Positions 32,988-45,020 of a stretch of DNA of 64,000 nucleotides are shown piece after piece. The translations under genes were made by a program, and so were the position numbers. Positions within the stretch are counted from its first letter, which is position 1, and every line of letters starts with the position of its first letter. A model generated the notes under the pieces. It ran no database searches, was not told the origin of the DNA, and worked only from the letters and a program-made list of their open reading frames with translations. Source of the stretch: Leucaena leucocephala (taxonomy: Eukaryota; Streptophyta; Magnoliopsida; Fabales; Fabaceae); assembly GCA_037074615.1 (NCBI GenBank), contig CM073534.1:5142861-5206860 (forward strand), in the 5' to 3' direction.

Positions 32988-35604
32988 TATAACATCCTCC
33001 TTTTATTATGTCTTAGGGACCATTCAGTAGTATTTGGAACCACTTTTAGGGCCATTGAAGTCAAATTATACAATCTGGAATTTTACTCCCAGCGAATACT
33101 GTTCACTGTGTAAATTCCAGCAGAGTGACCTGACTTCGAAAAATCATAACTAATTCTAGAAAAATCAAAATGGAGTGGTTCAAATTGCTACACGAAGCTA
33201 ACATAATTATATTTCATGGAAAAATGACTCGTTAACCACTCCTTGACCAGGTCGATGTTGGTCAATGTTCCGAAAACACTGTTCATCCAGCGTCCTGTCC
33301 CTGTTCCAGCATTTTGGTCCCAACTTTGATAAATCATATCTTTATGTGCAGACATCCAAATGAGACATTCTATATATCAAATCGAAGCTTGAAATGTCTA
33401 CTATTTACTGGAAAAATATCATACATTTATTCAATCATTTACTAGTTATAATTAGAGCTTAAATGTCACTGCCTCCATCACGAGTTACTGTTCACAGTGA
33501 CAATTTCCAGCAATTGTACATACATGAATCACATATCAATCATACTAAGCAATTAACATCTCTTCATGCATCTTTATCTCCTCCATCTTGAGAAGACCTG
33601 ATATAATTAGATTGATATGGAAGGGGTGAGATTTCTGGGGAAATCTCAGTAGCAAACAACACTAAACAATGCATGCATTAATGTGAATACTTGTGCTTGC
33701 TTGTGAAAGTGTTAATATTGTCTAATGTGCATGCTTCCATGTTATATATAAAATACAATTGGCCAAAGTAATCATAGGAACAGAGCTTCATACATAAGCA
33801 CATGTTCAACACAATGCAACAAAGCCATAGCACATCAAGCATAACATTCAATGCATACAAGTTTAGGATTAGTTAACTACCTGACATGTAGCCTTCCTCT
33901 AGCTTTTAGCCTTTGCTCTAAGATTCATTCTTTTCATAGGTCAGAGCCTATACATAGCATAATAATATCTTCATTATTATTCTATCAGTATAGCTCTATT
34001 TAATTCATGCATAGCTAGGGGTAATATCCTTACTCCGATATTCCTCTAACTTTCTTTCTATCTATAGCTAACTTTATTAATAGAGATATTTCTCTATTCT
34101 AACCATTAAGAGAAATCCTATGCTTTATTAGAGCAGGGACTAGATAACTTTCTTACCTCATTCATAAGCTTTGCCCAGTCCCTCGGCTCCTTAGACTGCT
34201 CCTGGCTTCACCAAAACTCCTTCCTTTCTTTCCTTTCTTTCTTTCCTTCCTCTCTTTCTCTCTTTCTCTCTTCTTTCTCTTCCTTTTCTTGCTAGATCCG
34301 TGGTGTGCCTTGAAATGGGAGGGGAGTGGCCTATTTATAGGTGAGAGGAGGTGGAATGAATGGTCCAGATTGATTCATGATGAATGGCCCAGATTCCTTG
34401 CTTCCTCAAGAAGCTTTGCCTGCATCATCACGATGATATCACCTTCCTTGATGACTCACCACTCATGACATCATCTAGGACACCTCAAGGGACACCTCAT
34501 GGGTATATGTGGTGAAATGTGGGGCCCTTCGGACACCTCACCAGCTGACTCAGCCTTTCCAGAGAGTTCCAGAGTCTTTTCCCTGAATGGACTGCCGAGA
34601 TCGTGCCACGTGTCCTCTTGCTTTTTCTCCTTTTTCTCTAATCATGCCATATGTCCTTTGCTTTTCTTCTTTTATTATAATCATGCCATGTGGCGCATTG
34701 TGGGTCCCATTTATGTCCTCTCATGATTCCAGATCACTTTACCCAGTTCTATCTTGAACTGGGTCACTTTACTTTATTGAAAAAGCACTAAAATATTATT
34801 TTAATGCCTCTTGGGCCCACATTACTCTTGGGCTACGTTTTTGGGCCTTTGAATATCATCTTCGGTTTCTAACCAAGCCCAAGCACTCTGGTGGCTCGGT
34901 TCCCAAGGAACATCCTTAGTAAATTACCAAAATGCCCTTACTACCTCTTTAGTACTTATAGGGGCACTATTGTCTTTTCATACCTTACCAGAGTATCTCT
35001 TAACCCTGGTCAACTATCCAGATACCCTTTCTTAACTATCTAACCATAGTCAAACGATCATAATGCCTTCGTCTGACTCTAACTTAATGACACAACGCAG
35101 TGGCATACCTTCAGTGGCATTTTCGTAATTCTTTATTTTTCTCGGTCTTTATTAGCCCTGGCCCACATATTTATCTGAAAATATCATTGGGCCTATAAGG
35201 TGCCATTTTGGACCCTCTGTATGATCCACTATCTTCATGGGCTCAATTCCAGAGAAATTCCCCTGAAACCTATTTATCGGGTCTTTTAATCCACTGTAAA
35301 TTCTGTAGTAAATTCTACAGAACTCCTTTTTGAGCTCTGTCAGTTTCAGAAATTCTTATGTTAATTATAGGAATTTATTGCCACATTTCATCTGATTTTG
35401 AGGTCTAGAGAATACTATATTAATTTTTCTTCTATTCAGAAATTAATATAAATCTTTCAGGACCTCATATCAAAACTTTGTGTTGCATCAAATTGATTAT
35501 CATAATTTTCTCTATTTATTGAGACCTCTGCTCAATAGGGTCTGGTAGCATCCCTTTTTTAGGCTATATACTGGGCTTCTAAGCCTAAAAATTGGGATAT
35601 GACA
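32988..35604 (-). repeat. 3' LTR of element B
   Basis: The LTR is 2.62 kb, from TATAACATCC to GGATATGACA. It aligns end to end with 38677-41292. It contains an inverted repeat at 33628-33647, a long CT-rich microsatellite at 34214-34290 and a TATTTATAG box near 34333. Short open frames inside it (34499-34726) recur in other B LTRs because the DNA is conserved. Confidence 0.85.
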
Positions 35605-35645
35605 TTTCTCCTCCCCTTAAAATAAATTTCGTCCTCGAAATTTCA
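35605..35645 (-). promoter_or_regulatory. Polypurine tract and polyprotein-end remnant, element B
   Basis: The minus strand reads TTCGAGGACGAAATTT and then TTTTAAGGGGAGGAGAAA directly before the 3' LTR. The GAGGACGAAATT word followed by a GGGGAGGAG tract is the characteristic end of plant chromovirus polyproteins. This links the non-coding element to that lineage. Confidence 0.75.
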
Positions 35646-36032
35646 GGGCTAAATCTCTATTCATCATTCGATGAAGAGTTCCTCTGAGGAGAATGTCTCT
35701 TTCATTCATACTAAACTTTCTAATATACTCTTATATTTTGGAGTTTTTGTTGACTACTCATCATACTTCTTAATGCAGTCACTTATTACTCATTTGAGTA
35801 TTCAGCGGAATTCTCTAAATATCCGCAAAACTTCATCTTTCATTCTCATATCATCATATGCTTTTATCATCTTTACTAACTCATCATAATACAGAGAGAG
35901 GACTTATATCATTATTCTTTCTTTTGGTGCTCTACTGCTAAACAGGAGCACATAATAGCATATAGGAGCACATACTCTAACATGCATAATGCCTGGCCAG
36001 CATGCTGCAGGACTACATACCTGCTCATGAAT

Positions 36033-36148
36033 GCAAAGCTCTAACAGCGGAGCTTAAGCATTCCTTCTCTTAATATGCACAGCTCTAACACTCGGAGCTT
36101 GCACAGCTCTATCACATAGAGCTTGCACTGCTCTAACATTCGGAGCTT
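36033..36148. repeat. 24-bp tandem hairpin repeat
   Basis: Three head-to-tail 24-bp units at 36077, 36101 and 36125 share the form GCACAGCTCTAACACTCGGAGCTT, with a related unit at 36033-36055. Each has AGCTC and GAGCT arms around a short loop, so each can fold as a small hairpin. A single similar unit lies near 45500. Confidence 0.8.
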
Positions 36149-36164
36149 TAGCATATTTCACAAA

Positions 36165-36200
36165 CATAACATAACATAACATAACATAGCATAACATAAT
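36165..36200. repeat. ATAAC pentanucleotide microsatellite
   Basis: Seven consecutive ATAAC-type units, one as ATAGC, follow the hairpin repeat in element B. Confidence 0.85.
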
Positions 36201-36678
36201 GCCTGGCATTTTATGCAAGGAGTGAAAGCTCACATTTGCTCATTCACATGTAACTCATCATTCAAACATCTTATCTCTTTCAAAAACAGAGCCTCTCAAT
36301 CTGTTATAGGGCTAGCTATAAAGCCACTTCATAGTGAACTTCTTAATACGTATTTCTCATAACGTATCTTATTACGTACTTTTCATATATCATCACATAT
36401 CATTTATGCTGTATCATAGCATATCTCGCCACATTTGGCGATATCATAGTCTATCTGGCCTTGTCATAAACATTCTCTTCTAACGTAAAACATTGCTAAC
36501 CTTTAAGAGAATTCTTCTAAATATCTCCTTTCAAATCCATTTCATTTGGACTTGACATAAGGGTTCTATTCTCTTTCTAGTCATAACCATTTCTAACTTT
36601 TCATAGCTCTTTCTATCATCTTACATAACTCTGGGTACAAATATGCCAACTTCTTGTGGCATTCATACCTCTTTCATC

Positions 36679-36732
36679 ACTTCCCAGGGGGTCACCCATC
36701 ATTGGGCTACTCTTGCCTGAGCACGCTTAACT
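36679..36732 (-). other. 5S rRNA-derived segment in element B
   Basis: The minus strand reads AGTTAAGCGTGCTCAGGCAA, then GAGTAG, an altered stretch, GATGGGTGACC and CTGGGAAGT. This follows the 3' half of plant 5S rRNA, covering the internal promoter boxes A and C. The 5' half of 5S is not visible, so it is not a 5S gene. It lies in the sense strand of the element, about 1.9 kb downstream of the primer site. A second diverged copy is at 61287-61339. Confidence 0.8.
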
Positions 36733-37189
36733 GAAATATACTGATATAAATCTGAAGCACAGATGCTCATAGGCTCTAACCCTGGTACTCTACTATCTTA
36801 GACCCATATTATGCTATCTCTCTTGGGTCTATCTGGCCTTCTTACCTCTTTATCCTCATTTGGAGGATCTATTTGTCTTTTATTCTCTATAATCTTATCG
36901 TAAGGATCTCTTTATTCTCATTTGACCCTTTCTCATATCTCATGAGATTTGCTCATAAATCCTTAGTGCTCAGGATTAATAACTTTAACTTTGATCACTT
37001 AGTTCCTGATACGTGTAAGGAGATTTTGAGTTCAGTCCCTGATAGTAATAAGGCTATCTAACATCATAGGTACTCTCTCTGTTAGGAGCTAACCAACTTG
37101 TGAAGCTTTTGTACCTTAACTTTTCCTTGGTATTTGTCGTTCCAAAGATATACTGTACTTGTGGCTTAATACTTTCACTTTCTAGGCTA

Positions 37190-37323
37190 GGTCTACTGCG
37201 ACCCTTGGGATCTATTGTGATCAACCGTAAGCCTTTTCAGGATCTAACTGTGACCCTGGAATTCTATTCTCTGGGAGCCATACTAAGATCTAACTGTAAT
37301 CCTCTAGAATCTACTGCGACTCC
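37190..37323. repeat. GATC-containing short repeat in element B leader
   Basis: Four to five imperfect units of the type GGATCTAACTGTGACCCTGG occur every 22-50 bp. A reverse-oriented relative lies at 60715-60835. Confidence 0.6.
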
Positions 37324-38660
37324 GTTGTACTGTATTCTCATCTCTAGAAGACTTAAACCAATGGACAAAGTTACAAGGTTAATCATTTCCACATAGTTGT
37401 TAACTCAACAGATAATTCCCCTAAAATGATCACATAGGCCAATATTATCTATCAGGACTTTACGCATTTCCTCGATCACTCAGGAACTTCTCATACCATT
37501 CTCATCTTTCATAGCTTTACTATATCCTTTACTGCAGAGAGCTACACAGGCTCTACTATACACATATCTACCATCATCTATTTGTCTCATTAGAGGGACC
37601 TTACTCTATCTGAGTTATACTGTCACATCTCTTGGCTTTATTTCAAAAGCAATCATTTTCTATTGCAAGAGCAATCTAGCTCTATTGCAACAATACTAAC
37701 TTATGTCTTTATTGCTCTTTCTTTAGAGTTGTACCATCTTTCATACATGCTTCTCTTTTCATTTCACTTTCATCACTCATATTCCTTACCCTTACTGAAG
37801 GGATATATCCTGAGTATCGTAATCATGTATCTATAGATTCACTATTAATCACCATCTTAATCTCATGGCCTATCATTATCTGATCATATTGTCCAGATCC
37901 TAAACATTAATTTAGAATTGGAAATAACTATTTATTTGACTTAGGATGCCACATTACCCTCTTACTAGGGTATAGACTTAACCCTTCATTACCCTTTCTT
38001 ACATAGGGAACATGAGAGTCACTTTATCTTTAAAAATGTGGCTACCTTTATCATTCTTAGTCTACTCTAGACTAGACTGTAGTTCCTCTATCTTGGGAAC
38101 ATCAGCGGCCCATCTCATCTCTAACTTTAGGTCACATGCTAGAATCATTTCTAGGCAAGCCTTCAATCTGACTTTACTTCTTTCGTGGTGTAGATCTACT
38201 CCATAGAGGATCTACTTCTGAACATTGTATATCAGTACTAACCCTCTAGCTGATGAACTTCAGCGAGGTTGGTACCTTCATTATCATTGTTACTGTAACG
38301 TCTGACAGTTTCCCTTAACCTAGGACTGGTCAACTTCTATCTCTATTCATAGAGAAAATTGCTCCCCAGACGTTATCTTGCTTAGTCCAGACATATTGTG
38401 CTAAGAAACACGAGACCTCGGCAGTAATGGCTAACTAAGACTAGCCACTTCCTTGAAGATTAAACCATACCACTATAAGTTATGGGGTACTATTCTATAT
38501 ATCTAGGTGTCACTATCTCTTGTCTGAATCATTCTCTAGATAGTGAACACTATCCCCATATCTCATACTAGGGAGGAAACATCTCTAACTTTTTAAGTGT
38601 TAGTCTATCTACTCCATAGCATCACTGAGCCAGAACCTTCTGTTCTATGCCAGAATCTTA

Positions 38661-38673
38661 TTCTCTGATACCA
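38661..38673 (-). promoter_or_regulatory. Initiator-Met tRNA primer binding site, element B
   Basis: The minus strand reads TGGTATCAGAGAA three bases inside the 5' LTR end (GATGTTATA). It fixes the element strand as minus. Confidence 0.85.
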
Positions 38674-40017
38674 AATTATAACATCCTCCCTTTATTATGT
38701 CTTAGGGACCATTCAGTAGCATTTGGAACTACTTTTAGGGCCATTGAAGTCAAATTATACAATCTGGAATTTTACTCCCAGCGAGTACTGTTCACTGTGT
38801 AAATTCCAGCAGAGTGACCTGACTTCGAAAAATCATAACTAATTCTAGAAAAATCAAAATAGAGTGGTTCAAATTGCTGCATGAAGCTAACATAATAATA
38901 TTTCAGGAAAAAATGACTCGTTGACCACTCCTTGACCAGGTCGACGTTGGTCAACGTTCCGAAACACTGTTCATCCAGCATCCTGTCCCTGATTCCAGCA
39001 TTTTGGTCCCAACTTTGATAAATCATATCTTTATGTGTAGACATTCAAATGAGACGTTCTATATATAAAATCGAAGCTTGAAATGTCTACTATTTACTGG
39101 AAAAATATCATACATTTATTCAATCATTTACTAGTTATAATTACAGCTTAAATGTCACTGCCTCCATCACGAGTTACTGTTCACAGTGACAATTTCCAGC
39201 AATTGTACATACATGAATCACATATCAATCATACTAAGCAATTAACATCTCTTCATGCATCTTTATCTCCTCCATCTTGAGAAGACCTGATGTAATTGGA
39301 TTGATATGGAAGGGGTGAGATTTCTGGGGAAATCTTAGTAGCAAATAACACTAAACAATGCATGCATTAATGTGAATACTTGTGCTTGCTTGTGAAAGTG
39401 TTAACATTGTCTAATGTGCATGCTTCCATGTTACATATGAAATACAATTGGCCAAAGTAATCATAGGAACAGAGCTTCATACATAAGCACATGTTCAACA
39501 CAATGCAACAAAGCCATAGCACATCAAGCATAACATTCAATGCATACAAGTTTAGGATTAGTTGACTACCTGACATGTAGCCTTCCTCTAGCTTTTAACC
39601 TTTGCTCTAAGATTCCTTCTTTTCATAGGTCAGAGACTATACATAGCATAATAATCTTCATTATTATTCTATCAGCATAGCTCTATTTAATTCATGCATA
39701 GCTAGGGGTAATATCCTTACTCCGACATTCCTTTAACTTTCTTTCTACCTATAGCTAACTTTATTAATAGAGATATTTCTCTATTCTAACCATTAAGAGA
39801 AATCCTCTACTTTATTAGATCAGGGACTAGATAACTTTCTTACCTCATTCATAAGCTTTGCCCAGTCCCTCGGCTCCTTAGACTGCTCCTGGCTTCACCA
39901 GAACTCCTTCCTTTCTTTCCTTTCTTTCTTTCCTTCCTATCTTTCTCTCTTTCTCTCTTCTTTCTCTTCCTTTTCTTGCTAGATCCGTGGTGTGCCTTGA
40001 AATGGGAGGGGAGTGGC

Positions 40018-40027
40018 CTATTTATAG
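40018..40027 (-). promoter_or_regulatory. TATA box of element B 5' LTR
   Basis: CTATAAATAG on the minus strand is a strong plant TATA box, conserved in all B LTRs (also 54349-54358). It probably drives the genomic RNA of the element. Confidence 0.7.
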
Positions 40028-40286
40028 GTGAGAGGAGGTGGAATGAATGGTCCAGATTGATTCATGATGAATGGCCCAGATTGTTTGCTTCCTCAAGAAG
40101 CTTTGCCTGCATCATCACGATGATATCACCCTCCTTGATGACTCACCACTCATGACATCATCTAGGACACCTCAAGGGACACCTCATGGGTATATGTGGT
40201 GAAATGTGGGGCCCTTGGGATACCTCACCAGCTGACTCAGCCTTTCCAGAGAGTTCTAGAGTCTTTTCCCTGAATGGACGGCCGAG

Positions 40287-40382
40287 ATCGTGCCACGTGT
40301 CCTCTTGCTTTTTCTCCTTTTTCTCTAATCATGCCATGTGTCCTTTGCTTTTCTTCTTTTATTGTAATCATGCCATGTGGCG
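40287..40382 (-). promoter_or_regulatory. Three ABRE/G-box-like direct repeats upstream of the TATA box
   Basis: On the minus strand three 16-bp words, GGACACGTGGCACGAT and two GACACATGGCATGAT-type relatives, recur about every 40 bp. The unit nearest the TATA box holds CACGTGGC, the core of abscisic-acid response elements and G-boxes. They lie about 260-355 bp upstream of the TATA box. A regulatory role is inferred. Confidence 0.55.
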
Positions 40383-41297
40383 CATTGTGGGTCCCATTTA
40401 TGTCCTCTCATGATTCCAGATCACTTTACCCAGTTCTATCTTGGACCGGGTCACTTTACTTTATTGAAAAAGCACTAAAATATTATTTTAATGCCTCTTG
40501 GGCCCACATTACTCTTGGGCTACGTTTTTGGGCCTTTGAATATCATCTTCGGTTTCTAACCAAGCCCAAGCACTATGGTGGCTCGGTTCCCAAGGAACAT
40601 CCTTAGTAAATTACCAAAATGCCCTTACTACCTCTTTAGTACTTATAGGGGCACTATTGTCTTTTCATACCTTACCAGAGTATCTCTTAACCCTGGTCAA
40701 CTATCCAGATACCCTTTCTTAACTATCTAACCATAGTCAAACGATCATAATGCCCTTCGTCTGACTCTAACTTAATGACACAACGCAGTGGCATACCTTC
40801 AGTGGCATTTTCGTAATTCTTTATTTTTCTCGGTCTTTATTAGCCCTGGCCCACATATTTATCTGAAAATATCATTGGGCGTATAAGGTGCCATTCTGGA
40901 CCCTCTGTATGATCCACTATCTTCATGGGCTCAATTCCAGAGAAATTCCCCTGAAACCTATTTATCGGGTCTTTTAATCCACTGTAAATTTTGTAGTAAA
41001 TTCTACAGAACTCCTTTTTGAGCTCTGTCAGTTTTAGAAATTCTTATATTAATTATAGGAATTTATTGCCACATTTCATCTGATTTTGAGGTCTAGAGAA
41101 TACTATATTAATTTTTCTTCTTTTCAGAAATTAATATAAATCTTTCAGGACCTCATATCAAAACTTTATGTTGCATCAAGTTGATTATCATAATTTTCTC
41201 TATTTATTGAGACCTCTGCTCAATAGGGTCTGGTAACATCCCTTTTTCAGGCTATATACTGGGCTTCTAAGCCTAAAAATTGGGATATGACCAAGGT

Positions 41298-41510
41298 AGC
41301 TAGAGCTTAAGGTCTGTAATCCTTCCTAGTTTATTTATAAGTGTTTTGGAAGCATAAAACCTAGGTTTTAATGGTTAGAAAATTGATTTCTCCATTGATC
41401 CTCTTGCTAACCAAAATTTGCAAATGAAGAAAGAAAAGGAAGATTAAGTTAGAATCATACAATTCACACTTAAGATTAAGTTAGGAGCTACGGTTGGGAA
41501 AGAAAAAAAG
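41298..41510 (+). mobile_element. LTR, family D copy 2, right part
   Basis: Continues 31671-32987 after element B. The stretch is purine-rich (GAAGAAAGAAAAGGAAG) and then merges without a clear TG/CA end into copia LTR sequence at about 41511, so the D LTR is truncated here. Confidence 0.5.
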
Positions 41511-41873
41511 GGTGAATAGGAATTTGCTAAAGGTTTGCAGATAAGAAACTGCCGAAATAGATACGGAGAAGACGGATTCTTGAGTAAGCCCTGGAGACAG
41601 AAGGCGCTAGCACGTCATTCGTGGTTGGAATGCTGTTCGTGTGGATACCAGTGGAGGAAGCCGACCTGAGTCGTCGACTTCTTATGATCGAAAAGAGATC
41701 ATGAGCCGCGGAGATAAGCTGTGGACGTTGCAACCTGAAGCTAAGAAAGTCACGACTGAATACTGAGGGTAATACTTCTTTCCACTTGACTTAAACACAT
41801 ACTGTAGATCCTGGCAGGGAATGGAAAAATTTTTAAGTTAATTTCTGCTAAATGTCTTCCAATTCCTTACATA
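41511..41873 (+). mobile_element. 3' tail of a copia LTR
   Basis: It matches the last part of the solo copia LTR (26035-26423), from GCTAAAGGTTTGCAGATAAG to TTCCAATTCCTTACA. It may be the remaining 3' LTR of the copia element whose polyprotein is at 26588-29143. It is truncated at its left. Confidence 0.7.
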
Positions 41874-44265
41874 ATGTGCATGCTTCCATGTAACATATGA
41901 AATACAATTGGCCAAAGTAATCATAGAAACAGAGCTTCAATCATAAACACATATGCAACACAATTCAACAAGGCCATAGCACAACTAAGCATAACATTCA
42001 ATACATACAAGTTTAAGATAATTTTACTACCTCACTTGCTTGATTTCTTTCACTTTAACCTTGCCTCTTTTTTTTTACTCCTCTTGGATATGTGGCTACC
42101 TCTTTGGAGTCCACAATCAAATCCTAACATCACATAACCATTCATCCATTACAATCTAACTTCCTCTTAAACATTGAGCTCATTTAACTATATTAACTTT
42201 CCTTTTTCTTAACTAATGGACTTGGCCTTTGAATCAATTGATGTCTTGACTTTACCCCACACAATTTTATCTTTTGAATCCATTTATGAGATTAGAATCA
42301 TGAAATTCCAGCTCCTATATACTGTTATAGATAGATTTTCAAAACATTTCCAATTCATCCAAAAAATCCCATTTTGATTCCAATGCTTCTCATATTGTTT
42401 CTCTACTTTATCCCACACAAATTTTCATTTTAAAACCTTGGAATCATCGAAATCATAAAATTCCAATCAATGTTCATGTGAGTGAGCAGTAACAGAGAAG
42501 AACTTTAAAAACTACAACTTAGAATTCCAATGTTTCCAAGGTTCAAGACCTATCCAGTCCTACACAAAATCATCATATAAATTCAATGGAAGCATTAAAT
42601 CATTGAAATTACATTTCCTTCTATCATGAACAGTGCAAACCAAAATAGTTCAACTATGGCAAAGTCAAGAATATCAACTTAATTCAACAACCAATCACTT
42701 AACTAGCTTATTTAAGCTTCAATCACATATCGCTAACTTTAATTTCTTCTTTCTCCTTTCATCTAAGGTTTTTGGACAGCATAGCACCTTAGGGAAAACT
42801 CAACTTTCTTCCATGAAAACCCTAAGTTCAAGCTCCCAAATCAAAGGAAAATAAGCTAGGATAGATTGCTTACATTTAATCTTTAGCTTGCTTGAACTTT
42901 GGTACCTTGAATCTTCTTTGTCATGGCTTGACTTTTCATTTTGCAAGAGGTTCCCCAAGGGTTCTTGCTTCATGGTTTGCATCAGAAATTGTGGGGGTAT
43001 TTATAGCCAAATTCCATGGAAAATCAATGGCCAAGATCACTTTGTGCACTATTTGATCTAATAGCTCACATTTAATCTTGGATTTAACTTTTATAAAAAT
43101 CTAATTATGACATCATCCATGACATCATCAAGGGACAACTCATAAGACATGTGGAGCCATTCTAAGGGAAAGAAGCTTCTGGAAAAATTATAGTCCAATA
43201 TGGTATTAACTCAATCCGATTCCCTAAAACCATACTGCTTTATGAATCTAATTTTTCTAAGATTCCATAACATACTTTCTAACCTTAAATCCAGTATTTG
43301 AATTCTTCCTATCATTGACATTCTTGGACTGGGCCTAAACTTAATTACAGACCCCTTAGCAAATTGCCAAAATGCCCCTTGGTTCTTATTTATTTACTTT
43401 AACATCTTAAGGGCATTATCATCTTTTCAAATATCATCAGACTATTTATTGACCTTAGTCAACTATTATGGGAACTCTCCTTGACTTTTTAACCTTAGTC
43501 AAATAACCAAAATGCCCTCTATCTGACTCTGACTTGATGACACAACACAGTAGCACACATTTAGTGGCATTTTCATAATTTTATATTTTTCCTCGTCTTT
43601 ATTAGCCCTAGCCCACATACTTATTTAAAAATATTATTGGGCCTATAAGATGCCATTATTGGCCCTCTGTATGATCCACTATCTTCATGGGCTAAACTCC
43701 CGAGAAATTCCCCCGAAACATATTTATCGGGTGTTTAATCTACTATAAACTCTATAATAAATTCTACAGAACTCCTTTTTAAGCTTTGTCAGATTCATAA
43801 ATTCTTATATTAATTATAGAAATTTACTGTCAAATTTTATCTAATTTTGAGGTCTAGAGGATACTGTATTAATTTACCTTTCTTCAGAAATTAATATAAA
43901 CTTTTCATGACCTCACATCAAAACTGATCAGAATAATTTTCTCTATTTACTGGGAAATTTGGGACTAATATGATTATGGGCATTTTTGGGCCTTTTTCGA
44001 CTCAACTTTCTCATAATTACCATTTTGCCTTTGAACTTTTAAGAATTACACTTGAGGCCCTCAACTTTTCATAATTATATTTAATGGCCCAAAGGTTTTA
44101 TCTACTTTCATTTTCCACCATGGAACCTTTAAACTTTTCATTTTAGTCCCTCTCTTTATACCTTTGTCCAATTATTATTTTTCCTTTCTATTCACCATCA
44201 CAATCTTTTCCAAACCTCTTTCCACTATCAGTATTATACAAATAGGGAAAAAGTAGGATGTGACA
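41874..44265 (-). mobile_element. Truncated LTR, family C (copy C3)
   Basis: It ends AGTAGGATGTGACA at 44265 like C1. It lacks the first several hundred bases present in C1, beginning instead at a block TAATGTGCATGCTTCCATG. It runs antiparallel to 51064-53090 in close register. It contains TATTTATAG (minus) near 42998 and a 73-codon frame at 42633-42851 that recurs in C2. Confidence 0.7.
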
Positions 44266-45020
44266 GTTATGCTAGTCCTTTTCTAAATGAAAGTAGTAGA
44301 GGTTAGATCGAGGCTTGTCTAGAGACCTACCAACATATGATCTAAGGTAAAAGATGTAATGATGAATAAATGAAGAGTTGATGTTCCCAAAATTGAGGAA
44401 TTCTATCATGGAGGAACCAATGAATTAGTAGACCCAGTACAAAATATTTTGAATAAGCTGAGGCAACATCAGTAGTTGACATATGATGTCCAAGTGATAT
44501 AAGCTCGCTAGGAATAAGAGAGAGATACTGCTATAGCAATGATAGAAGCAGTAGCTATTGCATGCTTGTGATATACTGAGAAAATGACAGGAAGAAGCCA
44601 TAGTTGGGTCAATAGCAGAGTAAGTTTGATAGATAATCTAGGTCTACTAAGGAATATGATAATGAATGATTGCTTAAGCACAAATTGCCTATGTTTAAAG
44701 GGACATGTAAGACCTCTAAAGTAATGAAATGTCTATTAGAATAGAAAACATAGTTATTCATTTATGAATTAGAAAAAATATGTTAAGAGATAGTAAAGGC
44801 CACAGAAGTTACCCTACAAGAAAAGAACAATATGCTCAAATATGAAGTTTAAGTTAAGCAGTTTTTTGAAGAACACTTTCCCTAGTCAAATAAAGATGAG
44901 TGCAAGGCTAAGTTTAAGTGACAGTGTAGGGTAAGGGAAGGGACCTTTGATGAATACTTAGCCAAGTTCATCCACATGAATGATGAGAGATGCAGGACTA
45001 AGTAATGATGACTGTGTGGG
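44266..45020 (+). pseudogene. Chromovirus-like gag fragment
   Basis: Degenerate translation shows EEFYHGGTNELVDPVQNILN, then after frameshifts FFEEHFP, KDECKAKFK and REGTFDEYLAKFIHM. This is the pattern of the retrotransposon gag domain of Ty3/gypsy chromoviruses. Several stops (one inside the FFEEHFP-stop-S core) make it non-functional. It is on the same strand as the 60334-64000 remnant and may be part of the same element, split by Athila-3. Confidence 0.55.

Larger units (their letters stand above)
35646..38660 (-). other. Non-coding internal domain of element B
   Basis: About 3 kb has only short chance frames and no gag, protease, reverse transcriptase or integrase signature on either strand. 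It holds a 24-bp tandem hairpin repeat, an ATAAC microsatellite, a 5S-derived segment and a GATC-rich repeat. The relative at 60334-61389 shares parts of it in the opposite orientation. Confidence 0.7.
32988..41292 (-). mobile_element. Complete LARD-like element B (non-autonomous chromovirus relative)
   Basis: This 8,305 bp element is flanked by AAGGT (32983-32987 and 41293-41297). Order on the minus strand: 5' LTR 41292-38677, initiator-Met primer site, 3.06 kb internal domain without gag or pol, polypurine tract, 3' LTR 35604-32988. The two LTRs are near-identical by eye, so the insertion is young relative to its surroundings. It would depend on proteins from a coding relative. The internal domain carries a 5S rRNA-derived segment and tandem repeats. 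The 3' end of a chromovirus-type polyprotein is still recognisable beside the polypurine tract. Confidence 0.85.
38677..41292 (-). repeat. 5' LTR of element B
   Basis: The LTR is 2.62 kb. On its sense (minus) strand it starts at 41292, has three ABRE-like repeats (40382-40287), a TATA box (40027-40018), a purine-rich tract at about 39980-39900 just after the presumed start site, and the conserved stem-loop at 39336-39317. The terminal A of TGACA is C here. Confidence 0.85.

Noticed and set aside
36033..36148. CRISPR-like array
   Set aside because: The repeat units are directly adjacent with no spacers and lie in a plant retrotransposon.
36679..36732. A functional 5S rRNA gene
   Set aside because: Only the 3' half is visible, it is altered between box A and box C, and there is no 5' half or T-run terminator.
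36679..36732. Element B as a Cassandra-type element
   Set aside because: Cassandra carries 5S sequence in short LTRs; here it is in the internal domain of an element with 2.6 kb LTRs.
34499..40606. Conserved open frames in family B LTRs (34499-34726, 40186-40413, 40274-40606 and reversed 53782-54184) as a small gene family
   Set aside because: They lie wholly inside LTR DNA between the ABRE repeats and the LTR start, are shared in several frames at once, and follow from high LTR identity.
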